Shown here one piece after another: positions 50,669 to 58,313 of a stretch of 64,000 nucleotides of DNA; the first letter of the stretch is position 1; every line of letters begins with the position of its first letter. The notes under the pieces were generated by a model. It had not been told where the DNA came from. It made no database searches and saw nothing but the letters and a program-made list of their open reading frames with translations. Source of the DNA: UBA3478 sp965662045 (GTDB taxonomy: Bacteria > Bacteroidota > Bacteroidia > Flavobacteriales > Flavobacteriaceae); contig CBFIGE010000007.1 of the NCBI GenBank assembly GCA_965662045.1, forward strand, positions 68,245 through 132,244. The letters are read 5' to 3'. Made by a program: the position numbers and the translations under genes.

Positions 50669-53077
50669 ATGAAGAGCTTTAGAATAGTTTTCGCCTGCAT
50701 ACTTTTAAGTTATAGCTTAGTTTACTCTCAAGAGGATGAGAGAAACTGCAATTTAACCTATGAACTTGTTGTATTAGACTATCATGACAATAAAGAACCC
50801 TTAGCTAACGCCGAGGTGAAAATTGATGAAATAGGTTTCTCGGCAATGACTAATTCTGCAGGGAGATTACTTGTTTCAGGATTGTGTAAATCAAGCTTTA
50901 CAGTTTTTATTGACCATCCTGAATGTAATCCGCAAACTTTCGAAGTAAAGCTCAATCGTTCAAAATCGGATGTGTTTTATTTAGAACATCATTTTCAACA
51001 ACTTGATGAAGTTGAATTAATAGGTTCAAATATTGAACGTGCTAAAAAGCAACTAGTAAAACGACTAGATGAAGATTGGATTTCGTCTAATCGCTCAAAA
51101 TCCTTAGGCGAAGCCCTCAAGAACTTAAGTGGTGTGTCTACACTTCAAACAGGCACAACTATTTCTAAGCCAATCATACAAGGTATGAGAGGGAGTAGAA
51201 TAATTACTGTATCTAATGGTACCCGACAAGAAGATATGGAATGGGGAGACGAACATGCTCCAAGTATTCAGATGGGGTCTTTTGATGAAATCAAAATTGA
51301 GAAAGGGGCAAATGCTCTGGTTTACGGAACAGATGCTATTGGAGGGGTGATTGTATTAGATCATCAAAAATTTTATCCGGTCAATTCTGAAAGAAGGGAA
51401 TTCGGAACTGGTTACCATACTAATGGTCATGGTGGATATATTTTTCATCAAATTAAAAAGACGAATACCAACGGCTCTTATTTCAAGTCATCCTTAAATT
51501 ATCAGCGCTTCGGAGATCGAAGTGCTCCAAATTATATTCTCACCAATACCGGAAATAAAAGTCAATCGGTTAATTTAATATATGGAAAAAATAAATTGTC
51601 ATCTGGGTGGGAATTAAATTTTTCATTACTCGCAGACCAAATAGGTATTCTCAGATCTTCACATATAGGCAATCTAGATGATTTAGAACGGAGTATTAAT
51701 TCCAGAACTCCATTATACATCGAAGATTTTAGATATGATATTTACACTCCAAAACAGGATATTTTACACGGAACTTTTTCGGGCTCCTATTTTAAAAATT
51801 TAACCGAAAAATCTAAGATAGATATAGCCTATAGCTTGCAATACAATCGAAGAAAAGAATTTGATATAAGAAGAGGTCCAAGAAATGAGATACCTGCAAT
51901 GGATATGATTCTCAACACTCATGATACAAGAATAAATTATCAAAATGTCTTAGATAATGGTCTTTTCAAAACTGGAATTAATTTACAGTACCAAGAAAAT
52001 AAGCCTAACCCTGAAACCGGCGTAAGACGATTTATTCCCGATTATCAAAAAGTCCAGTTGGGTTACTATGTTATTTTAAACAAAAACTTGAGCGATTATT
52101 TCATCTTAAGTTCAGGGTTACGTATTGACTATACCGAATATAGCGTTCAAAAGTTTTATAGAAAATCAAGGTTTGAACAATTAGGCTACGACCAAAAATA
52201 CCCTGACATCGTGACAGAAGATTTGGGCACGCAAGTGCTGACCAAATCAAATTGGGATTACCTCAATCAAGCTTATAATCTAGGGTTGACTTATGAACCG
52301 AGTAATGCATTAGCGGCAGACTTTCAAGTAAGTGCGCTTCAAAGGGCCCCTAATGCAGCTGAACTGTTTTCTGATGGTCTACATCATACGGCAGCTCGTA
52401 TCGAATTAGGGCAGTTGGGTTTTAAGAGTGAAAAAGCGCTAAAATTTGACTTAGGCTTATCTTATAATAATCCTCATTTTTCTCTAAGGTTGAATTCATA
52501 TTACAATACTATAAAAGATTTAATTTACCTCTACCCTTCTGATACTGAATACACCTTGCGAGGTGCCTTTCCCGTATGGACCTATGAACAGGCTGACTCA
52601 AGATTTCTAGGTTTTTCATCAGAATTCATCAAACCACTAGGGATAAATTGGACATTTATTTCAAAGTTTAGTTCAATTAAAGCTACAAACCTCGAATTAA
52701 ATGAACCACAAATCAATATTCCCTCAGCTGAAATTAATAATAGCCTTCGTTTTGCAATTGGAGAGAGAAATAAACTTCAATTCAGTATTGAACAGCAAAT
52801 CGTTTTCGAACAAAAAAATACACCGCCTAACTTAATGGTAGAAATCAGACCTAACGAGGTTGTAGAGTTAAGACTTAATGATGCTCCTCCTTCATTTGTG
52901 AATTACAATAGCTCAATTGATTATAGTTTATTTTTAAAACAAAAAAGAAGCATTAAACTAAGTCTCACGGTATTGAATGTTCTAAATGAAACTTATAGAA
53001 ATTACCTAAATCAACTTCGTTATTTTGCAGATGAACCAGGTCGCAATTTTCAATTTTCTTTAATCTATAAATATTAA
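50669..53077 (+). CDS. TonB-dependent outer-membrane receptor (metal-type candidate)
   Basis: An 802-residue receptor with signal peptide (MKSFRIVFACILLSYSLVYS), a carboxypeptidase-like regulatory domain (YELVVLDYHDNKEPLANAEV), a plug (LGEALKNLSGVSTLQTG, MEWGDEHAPSIQMGSFDEIK, IEKGANALVYGTDAIGG) and a beta-barrel ending in FSLIYKY. GDEHAPSI and His-rich loops (YHTNGHGGYIFHQ) recall receptors for zinc or other transition metals. An operator-like palindrome lies in the 5' region and a lipoprotein gene follows by 2 bases. The substrate is inferred, not shown. Confidence 0.9.
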   Translation: MKSFRIVFACILLSYSLVYSQEDERNCNLTYELVVLDYHDNKEPLANAEVKIDEIGFSAMTNSAGRLLVSGLCKSSFTVFIDHPECNPQTFEVKLNRSKSDVFYLEHHFQQLDEVELIGSNIERAKKQLVKRLDEDWISSNRSKSLGEALKNLSGVSTLQTGTTISKPIIQGMRGSRIITVSNGTRQEDMEWGDEHAPSIQMGSFDEIKIEKGANALVYGTDAIGGVIVLDHQKFYPVNSERREFGTGYHTNGHGGYIFHQIKKTNTNGSYFKSSLNYQRFGDRSAPNYILTNTGNKSQSVNLIYGKNKLSSGWELNFSLLADQIGILRSSHIGNLDDLERSINSRTPLYIEDFRYDIYTPKQDILHGTFSGSYFKNLTEKSKIDIAYSLQYNRRKEFDIRRGPRNEIPAMDMILNTHDTRINYQNVLDNGLFKTGINLQYQENKPNPETGVRRFIPDYQKVQLGYYVILNKNLSDYFILSSGLRIDYTEYSVQKFYRKSRFEQLGYDQKYPDIVTEDLGTQVLTKSNWDYLNQAYNLGLTYEPSNALAADFQVSALQRAPNAAELFSDGLHHTAARIELGQLGFKSEKALKFDLGLSYNNPHFSLRLNSYYNTIKDLIYLYPSDTEYTLRGAFPVWTYEQADSRFLGFSSEFIKPLGINWTFISKFSSIKATNLELNEPQINIPSAEINNSLRFAIGERNKLQFSIEQQIVFEQKNTPPNLMVEIRPNEVVELRLNDAPPSFVNYNSSIDYSLFLKQKRSIKLSLTVLNVLNETYRNYLNQLRYFADEPGRNFQFSLIYKY

Positions 53078-53079
53078 AA

Positions 53080-53634
53080 ATGAGAATAGGTTTACTAGTT
53101 GTCTTTTGCTTCTTTTTTGTTGGTTGCAGTGATTTGGACGATTTGGGATATGAGGAACCTGAAAAGTACAATATTACAGAATTGACTTTCATAGCCAAGG
53201 AAGATAATGAAGAATCTTTTTTGTCTTATATAGATCCAGATTTAGAAGGTCCTCTAAATCCTGAAACAAATACGGTACAGTTAAAAACTAATTCGGATTA
53301 CACTATTCGATTGAACTTTGCTTATGACTTTATACTTGACGAAGAAGAACGAATTGACAGAAATGATACAATTCTGTCGAAATCAAAAGATTATCAAGTT
53401 TTTTTGATTTTAGAAAACCCGAATAGTTCATTTGTGAGTGCTTTAGAGGCCATCGATACAGACGATAATCAAAACAATCTAGGTCTAGAATGGGAAATGA
53501 GCACAGGCATTACTGGATTTGTAGATATGCGAGTAGTATTGGTTTACGATCCTATAAAACCAAACTCAAATCTTAATTCTGCAGAAGGGTTTATAGTTTT
53601 TGATGCAATTGTTAATTTTATCATACAAGGCTAA
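53080..53634 (+). CDS. Lipoprotein partner of the TonB-dependent receptor
   Basis: A 184-residue lipoprotein with MRIGLLVVFCFFFVGCSDLD (lipobox FVGC). Its soluble part contains FIAKEDNEESFLSYIDPDLE and SDYTIRLNFAYDFILDEEER, resembling the acidic, beta-sandwich-like lipoproteins that follow putative metal receptors in flavobacteria. It probably works with the receptor at the cell surface or periplasm. It starts 2 bases after the receptor stop, and its 3' end overlaps the next opposing gene by 4 bases. Confidence 0.75.
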   Translation: MRIGLLVVFCFFFVGCSDLDDLGYEEPEKYNITELTFIAKEDNEESFLSYIDPDLEGPLNPETNTVQLKTNSDYTIRLNFAYDFILDEEERIDRNDTILSKSKDYQVFLILENPNSSFVSALEAIDTDDNQNNLGLEWEMSTGITGFVDMRVVLVYDPIKPNSNLNSAEGFIVFDAIVNFIIQG

Positions 53635-53903
53635 TCGTCTTTTTTAAGAACAAATGTGTATAACCACATTAAAGTAAATGTGGGTATTACATCGAAACCA
53701 GGAATTAATTCTTCTATTGTTTGGATAACCGCTGCAATTTTTCCTTGTTTAGAGGAATACATTTTAGACATTAACCAACCAGAAATAGGTGCCCATACAA
53801 TATCTGAAAATTCTCCAAAAAATGGAATTAGATAAGATAGCATTCCGATGGCGTCAAACAGAATACTCAATATTAAATAACTAAATGGATTTTTTTTGAA
53901 CAT
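53631..53903 (-). CDS. Small integral membrane protein (90 aa), unknown function
   Basis: A 90-residue protein with about three hydrophobic stretches (PFSYLILSILFDAIGMLSYL, SDIVWAPISGWLMSKMYSS, VIPTFTLMWLYTFVL). No recognised motif. It looks conserved-protein-like, with a clean frame and basic N-terminus MFKKN. Its ATG is at the left edge of a 78-bp repeat shared with the 3' end of the gene at 55465, see that feature. Confidence 0.6.
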   Translation of the reverse strand: MFKKNPFSYLILSILFDAIGMLSYLIPFFGEFSDIVWAPISGWLMSKMYSSKQGKIAAVIQTIEELIPGFDVIPTFTLMWLYTFVLKKDD

Positions 53904-53978
53904 TAATTTTTAAGTATTTTATGTTCTTAGACTCAGTTCTAAATGAACTTCATCTTTGAGCTCTTTTAATTTGGTTTT
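53901..53978. repeat. 78-bp imperfect direct repeat, copy A (DUF6090-type gene remnant)
   Basis: By hand alignment about nine of 78 positions differ from 55456-55533, the 3' end of the DUF6090-type gene. On the minus strand copy A still codes for ...KTKLKELKDEVHLELSLRT and stop, against KNKLKELKDEVDLELSLRTENT in the intact gene. Beyond 53978 similarity ends, so only the 3' end of a paralog survives. Confidence 0.8.
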
Positions 53979-53987
53979 ACTCACGGC
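53919..53987 (-). pseudogene. C-terminal remnant of a DUF6090-family paralog
   Basis: An open stretch of 22 codons plus stop on the minus strand reading LYAVSKTKLKELKDEVHLE and LSLRT, without start. It matches the C-terminus of the intact gene at 55465-56247 and lies within repeat copy A. It is the leftover of a duplicated or deleted copy. Confidence 0.7.
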
Positions 53988-54026
53988 GTAAAGTTAAGCA
54001 ATGGTGTAAACATTGAAATTCATACT

Positions 54027-54230
54027 ATGATCAAACTATCTCCACTGACAAAAAAAGGCTATGTAAGACTAAGTATTAGAGTAATGCTCAAAGGGCGACA
54101 AATAACTAAAAACCTTGGAATAAATGTGCATAAAAACCAGGTAAGGCGTAAAAGAATAGTTAATCTCTGCCTTATAATCACCCTGAAAATGCATAAACCA
54201 CTGCAAGGCCCAGAGCAGCATAACCGATAA
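54027..54230 (+). pseudogene. Possible integrase arm-domain remnant
   Basis: A 67-codon ORF whose first 40 residues (LTKKGYVRLSIRVMLKGRQI, TKNLGINVHKNQ) follow the pattern of the Arm-type DNA-binding domain of Bacteroidota tyrosine recombinases (KKG-x-x-x-LRI...G-K...STGI-x-V). No catalytic part follows, and its end overlaps the next gene. It may be the decayed end of an integrase next to other remnants. Weak evidence. Confidence 0.25.
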
Positions 54231-54510
54231 CTATTCCTCTAGCAATATAACCAAATGGGCTTAAATCTTTTAAGTTAGAAACAATACGTCCTTCTTTATC
54301 AAAGACGACAACGCGACTACCTTTTATTAACGTATTCTTACTATAAGTCCATATCTCATTACCGTTTACATTTTCAGTCTTATCGGGTTTGCCATATTTA
54401 TTTATAATAAATTCTTTTTGATTATCAACTTTTGTAAAAAGTGATTTTTGTACTGTACAACTTGTCAGTAAAGTCATAGTAGCCAATAAAATAAACATGC
54501 TTCTTTTCAT
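54178..54510 (-). CDS. Small lipoprotein, BamE/SmpA-like fold possible
   Basis: A 110-residue lipoprotein: MKRSMFILLATMTLLTSCTV (lipobox LTSC), then FIINKYGKPDKTENVNGNEI and WTYSKN, which resembles the G-x-P-x-x-x-x-x-x-G-x-x-x-W pattern of SmpA/OmlA-like domains, and a glycine-rich hydrophobic C-terminus (IVIGYAALGLAVVYAFSG). Outer-membrane association is likely. Partner and function unknown. Confidence 0.65.
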   Translation of the reverse strand: MKRSMFILLATMTLLTSCTVQKSLFTKVDNQKEFIINKYGKPDKTENVNGNEIWTYSKNTLIKGSRVVVFDKEGRIVSNLKDLSPFGYIARGIVIGYAALGLAVVYAFSG

Positions 54511-54578
54511 AATACTTTTAGTTTGAGACGCATGTCAAGATAATTATTAATTTAAAACTAACCATATTTGTAGCTCCG

Positions 54579-54773
54579 ATGAAAAATATAATATTTGGAA
54601 AATTTTATATGGAGAATTCATCTTTTAAAAGCAAAGTATCAAAAGAAAACGACGGGAATGAATATTCTCAGACAAATAAAGAAGCTTTACGTTCTGAAAA
54701 TCAATATTCTGAAGAAAGCGTTAGAAAACCAAACCTATCCAATAAATTATATCAATTACAATTGAAGCTTTAA
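54579..54773 (+). CDS. Possible small hydrophilic protein (64 aa)
   Basis: An ORF of 64 codons (alternative ATG at 54609) of polar composition (KSKVSKENDGNEYSQTNKEA), no motif. A good intrinsic terminator follows the stop by 22 bases, so a transcript end is likely, but the coding status is uncertain. Real protein or just the 5' part of a non-coding transcript cannot be told. Confidence 0.35.
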   Translation: MKNIIFGKFYMENSSFKSKVSKENDGNEYSQTNKEALRSENQYSEESVRKPNLSNKLYQLQLKL

Positions 54774-54795
54774 GAAATAGTTATCCAAAAAAATT

Positions 54796-54822
54796 AGCCT
54801 CAGTTAATTCTGGGGCTTTTTT
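54796..54822 (+). terminator. Intrinsic terminator
   Basis: AGCCTCAG and CTGGGGCT pair over 8 bp with one G-U around the 6-nt loop TTAATT, followed by a run of six T. Downstream of the small ORF at 54579. Confidence 0.85.
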
Positions 54823-54924
54823 ATTTAAAATAATTTGAATAATTCATTTTTACTCTAAATATTTTGTTTAGTACAGTTTATTTTAATAAACAACTTATTA
54901 AAATAAACATTAAATTCTGACACA

Positions 54925-55359
54925 ATGAATGAATTCGAAATTTACCAAATTGCCCATTTTAATTTTATTAATAATGCTATCTGCACAGTGGCGGTCATTT
55001 TTATGACGTGTATATCTTTCTATTTAATTAGAAGAGCAAGAGAAATTAATTTTCCTTCTTATGAAAAGATTATATTAAGTTCCTTTTGCTTATGTACAAT
55101 ATTTTTTGGTCTTCAAGTATTATCTTATTTAGTACTAAATCAGAAGAATATGTCTTTTCAACTTTCAGAAATTAACGCCAATGGTGTTGAAATTTCTGCC
55201 GTTGGGGAATCATTTATTTCACTTTGGGGTCAAACCGTCGCTGATGGTCCGGCTTCATTGGCTCCAGACATTTCATCTACGGTTTTATGGGCTACAATTT
55301 TTCTGATGTTCGTTTTCGGCATTTGGGAAAAAGCTCCTAAAGGATCATATGAAAAGTAA
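54925..55359 (+). CDS. Membrane protein of unknown function (144 aa)
   Basis: A 144-residue protein with three hydrophobic segments (FINNAICTVAVIFMTCISFYL, written as AICTVAVIFMTCISFYL; IILSSFCLCTIFFGLQVLSY; TVLWATIFLMFVFGIWEKA). The loop between the second and third is about 60 residues long and polar. No recognisable family. It lies alone on the plus strand between the terminator at 54796 and the opposing DUF6090-type gene. Confidence 0.65.
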   Translation: MNEFEIYQIAHFNFINNAICTVAVIFMTCISFYLIRRAREINFPSYEKIILSSFCLCTIFFGLQVLSYLVLNQKNMSFQLSEINANGVEISAVGESFISLWGQTVADGPASLAPDISSTVLWATIFLMFVFGIWEKAPKGSYEK

Positions 55360-55464
55360 TTACACTAAAACCCTTATTACAGGAGCGTTTTTTTATACCT
55401 TCAATTAACGATTGTCAAAGGTGTAAAGGGCACATATTAAGGTGCATTTTTTTGTCATTTATTT

Positions 55465-56247
55465 TTAAGTGTTTTCTGTTCTTAGACTCAACTCCAAATC
55501 AACTTCATCTTTTAGCTCTTTTAATTTGTTTTTAAATACCTCTAGATAGTGCATCACAAAAAAGCGCTGTCTTATTTTAAGACTTAAGTAGTTTTCTCCA
55601 GAATTTAATTTATTTATTGCTACAAGTTCGGCACGTGTTTTTTCTGTAAAATCGTCTTCTATGTAAAAACGTTCTCTCAATTCACCTTGACTCGTTTTTA
55701 ATATGGTTTTAATTTCTTGATTATCACTTTGTAGTAAGGCTATTCTAAATTCTTGCTGCAAGGCAATTTCACTGTTCACGTTTTGATTTAAAAATTCAAG
55801 ATGATTATCCAAAAGAGAAATGATTCTCAATTTAATTTCATTGTTTGATATCAGTGTTAAAGAACCATCTGCTGTGATTGACGTAATTTCTGAAATTGGA
55901 GGATGAAACTCCCTGTAGTCTAAAAATAAATTGTGAAACGATTTAGTGTTTCCTCCAGTAAGAAGTACCTTGGTAACAGAGTCATAATTTATAGCATTCC
56001 AATTGGCAGATAAATAATCCATAAGCTCATTCTCTGCCGTAAGCTTTTTTTCTCGATTAAGAACATAAACTTCAATTTCGTTAATGTTGAGTTGCACAGC
56101 CTTTAATAGTTGTATTTCTTTTCTTAAGTTTTCAGCTTTGGCTTGAGTGTTATTAAGCCAAAAAGATATTGAAATACCTATAATGATAACAGAAGTCTCG
56201 AAAATAAACTTTCTCAAAAATTTAAACTTGTCTTTTATTGTATTCAC
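55465..56247 (-). CDS. DUF6090-family membrane-anchored protein
   Basis: A 260-residue protein with one N-terminal membrane segment (TSVIIIGISISFWLNNTQA) and a long helical extracytoplasmic region (NLRKEIQLLKAVQLNINEIE), the layout of the DUF6090 family in Bacteroidota. Function unknown. Its 3' end (55456-55533) is repeated in degenerate form at 53901-53978, showing that a paralog once existed nearby. It is followed downstream by a hypothetical membrane gene on the other strand. Confidence 0.7.
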   Translation of the reverse strand: MNTIKDKFKFLRKFIFETSVIIIGISISFWLNNTQAKAENLRKEIQLLKAVQLNINEIEVYVLNREKKLTAENELMDYLSANWNAINYDSVTKVLLTGGNTKSFHNLFLDYREFHPPISEITSITADGSLTLISNNEIKLRIISLLDNHLEFLNQNVNSEIALQQEFRIALLQSDNQEIKTILKTSQGELRERFYIEDDFTEKTRAELVAINKLNSGENYLSLKIRQRFFVMHYLEVFKNKLKELKDEVDLELSLRTENT

Positions 56248-56283
56248 TATAGAATTGTATTTAGTGGTTTCCTGTCGAAGGTT

Positions 56284-56829
56284 TTATTTTAAGTAATCTA
56301 CAAAAGACGCCCGTAATTTAGCAATTTTAGGAGCTATTACTAACTCGCAGTAACGTTGCTCAGAATTTTGATCGTAGTAATCATGATGTTCTGTTTCTGC
56401 CGTATAAAAAGTTTCTGCAGGTTTGATTTCAGTTACTATTGAATTATCGAAAATTTTTTCAGTTTCTAAATACGCTAAATATTCTTGGATCATTTGCTCT
56501 TGTTGATCTGTGGTAAAATAAATACCGCTTCTGTATTGTGTGCCTACATCGTGGCCTTGACGATTTAGGGTTGTCGGATCGTGAGTGCTAAAATTAACCG
56601 CCAGTAACACTTTTAAATCAACGATTGTCGAGTCATATTCTAACCTAACACATTCTGCATGTCCTGTTCTTCCGGTGCAAACTTCTCTATACGCCGGGTT
56701 TTTTATTGAGCCATCGATATAACCGGGCGTAATGGTTATAACTCCTTTTACTCTTTTGAATACAGCTTCAGTGCACCAAAAACATCCACTTGCAAAAAAT
56801 ATGATTTCGGTATTTGACATCTTGTCCAT
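56284..56829 (-). CDS. msrA: Peptide methionine sulfoxide reductase A (MsrA)
   Basis: A 181-residue reductase of methionine-S-sulfoxide. The nucleophilic Cys is in FFASGCFWCTEAVFKRVKGV; NFSTHDPTTLNRQGHDVGTQY and YRSGIYFTTDQQEQM follow. The C-terminal resolving-Cys region ends QRYCELVIAPKIAKLRASF. No signal peptide, so it repairs cytosolic proteins. Starts at 56829 or 56820; not decisive. Divergent from the LolD-type gene by 23 bases. Confidence 0.95.
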   Translation of the reverse strand: MDKMSNTEIIFFASGCFWCTEAVFKRVKGVITITPGYIDGSIKNPAYREVCTGRTGHAECVRLEYDSTIVDLKVLLAVNFSTHDPTTLNRQGHDVGTQYRSGIYFTTDQQEQMIQEYLAYLETEKIFDNSIVTEIKPAETFYTAETEHHDYYDQNSEQRYCELVIAPKIAKLRASFVDYLK

Positions 56830-56852
56830 AGAGTTTCTTTAAATTAGCATTT

Positions 56853-57512
56853 ATGATTAAAGTTTCAAATTTATTTAAAACATATTCTTCTAATATAGTG
56901 TTAAAAGGAATTTCTTTAGAAGTACAAAAAGGTGAGATTGTTGCTATTGTGGGTCCATCTGGAGCAGGTAAAACAACGTTGTTGCAAATCCTTGGAACTT
57001 TAGACCAACCTGACAATCACATGGCGACAGAAATACTTATTAATGATATAGCAGTACACGAGTTGAAGGATTCTGCATTGGCTACATTTAGAAATAAAGA
57101 AATTGGATTTGTCTTTCAATTTCACCAATTACTCCCCGAACTTACAGCTCTTGAAAATGTGATGTTACCTCGTTTTATTTCAGGTGTTTCTAAATCAGAT
57201 GCAATGGAGAAAGCGGAGACTATTCTTTCTGAATTAGGCCTTAGTCATCGTTTTAATCATCATCCAAATCAACTTTCTGGAGGTGAACAACAAAGAGTGG
57301 CTGTAGCTAGAGCGTTAATTAACGACCCTTCAATAATTTTAGCAGACGAGCCAAGTGGTAATTTGGATTCTGAAAATGCTCAATTTCTGCATAATTTGTT
57401 TTTAAAATTACGTGACAAATACAAGCAAACTTTTGTTATTGTAACTCACAATGATGATTTGGCTGAAATGGTTGACAGAAAATTGAGTATGCGAGATGGT
57501 CAATTTCAATAA
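56853..57512 (+). CDS. ABC transporter ATPase, LolD/MacB type
   Basis: A 219-residue ATP-binding subunit. Walker A IVGPSGAGKTTLLQILGTLD, Q-loop VFQFHQLLPELTALENVMLP, signature LSGGEQQRVAVARALIND, Walker B IILADEPSGNLDSEN. This pattern is that of LolD and MacB-type ATPases, which move lipoproteins or extrude substrates with a partner permease. No permease is adjacent; the gene overlaps the next by 17 bases, an arrangement known in flavobacteria. Confidence 0.9.
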   Translation: MIKVSNLFKTYSSNIVLKGISLEVQKGEIVAIVGPSGAGKTTLLQILGTLDQPDNHMATEILINDIAVHELKDSALATFRNKEIGFVFQFHQLLPELTALENVMLPRFISGVSKSDAMEKAETILSELGLSHRFNHHPNQLSGGEQQRVAVARALINDPSIILADEPSGNLDSENAQFLHNLFLKLRDKYKQTFVIVTHNDDLAEMVDRKLSMRDGQFQ

Positions 57513-58269
57513 AGATGAACTACAGTCTTTTTTAAATTTTAAATCGCAGCAATATGAATCTTTAGCTTTCATAGAAACTGACCCTATACTGATACCTCAC
57601 CGATTTAATGATCAAAAAGATATAGAAATAATGGCCTTTTTTATGGCCACTATTGCTTGGGGAAATAGAAATTCAATTATCAAATCTGGTGAGCGTTTGA
57701 TTGATTTTTTTGATAATGCACCCTACGATTTTTTAATGAATGCAAAAGATGCGGAAATTAATAAGCTAAATTCTTTTGTGCATCGAACCTTTAATGGTCA
57801 AGATCTTATTTGTTTCGTTAAAAATCTGAAAGCTCTTTACGAGAAGCAGAATTCTCTTGAGTTTTATTTTCTCAGTGAGAAAAAAGAGAAACATTTACAG
57901 TTTTCGATTAGTAGGTTTAAGTCCACTTTTTTTGCAAAAGCACCCTTGCAACGAACCTTTAAACATATCGCAGACCCATTAAACAAAAGTGCTGCAAAGC
58001 GAATTAATTTATTTTTACGTTGGATGGTTAGATCCAACGACAAGGGAGTAGACTTTGGTATTTGGAAACAAATCGATAAATCGCTTTTATCTATACCTCT
58101 TGATGTTCATTCAGGTCGAGTTGCAAGAAAATTAGGGCTTTTAAAACGCAAGCAAAATGATCATCTCGCTGTGATGGAATTAGATAAAGCACTGAGGAAA
58201 CTTGATCCTAAGGACCCTGTTAAATTCGACTTTGCGCTATTTGGTCTCGGCGTTTTCGAACAGTTCTAA
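57496..58269 (+). CDS. TIGR02757 (DUF2400) family protein
   Basis: A 257-residue protein with the pattern IETDPILIPHRFNDQKDIEI, AFFMATIAWGNRNSIIKSGE and FLRWMVRSNDKGVDFGIW, then IPLDVHSGRVARKLGLLKRK and PVKFDFALFGLGV. These match the TIGR02757 family, of unknown function; distant HhH-type similarity to DNA repair glycosylases is plausible from the C-terminal LDPKDPVKFDFA pattern, but is not demonstrated. Translationally coupled to the ABC ATPase by a 17-base overlap. Confidence 0.88.
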   Translation: MVNFNKDELQSFLNFKSQQYESLAFIETDPILIPHRFNDQKDIEIMAFFMATIAWGNRNSIIKSGERLIDFFDNAPYDFLMNAKDAEINKLNSFVHRTFNGQDLICFVKNLKALYEKQNSLEFYFLSEKKEKHLQFSISRFKSTFFAKAPLQRTFKHIADPLNKSAAKRINLFLRWMVRSNDKGVDFGIWKQIDKSLLSIPLDVHSGRVARKLGLLKRKQNDHLAVMELDKALRKLDPKDPVKFDFALFGLGVFEQF

Positions 58270-58313
58270 TTTTATACAATCTTTTGTACTTTAGAGGAAC
58301 TAACACCATTAAA

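Noticed and set aside
55425..55455. Weak hairpin GCAC...GTGC with T-run after the gene at 54925
   Set aside because: Only four base pairs; not convincing as a terminator.
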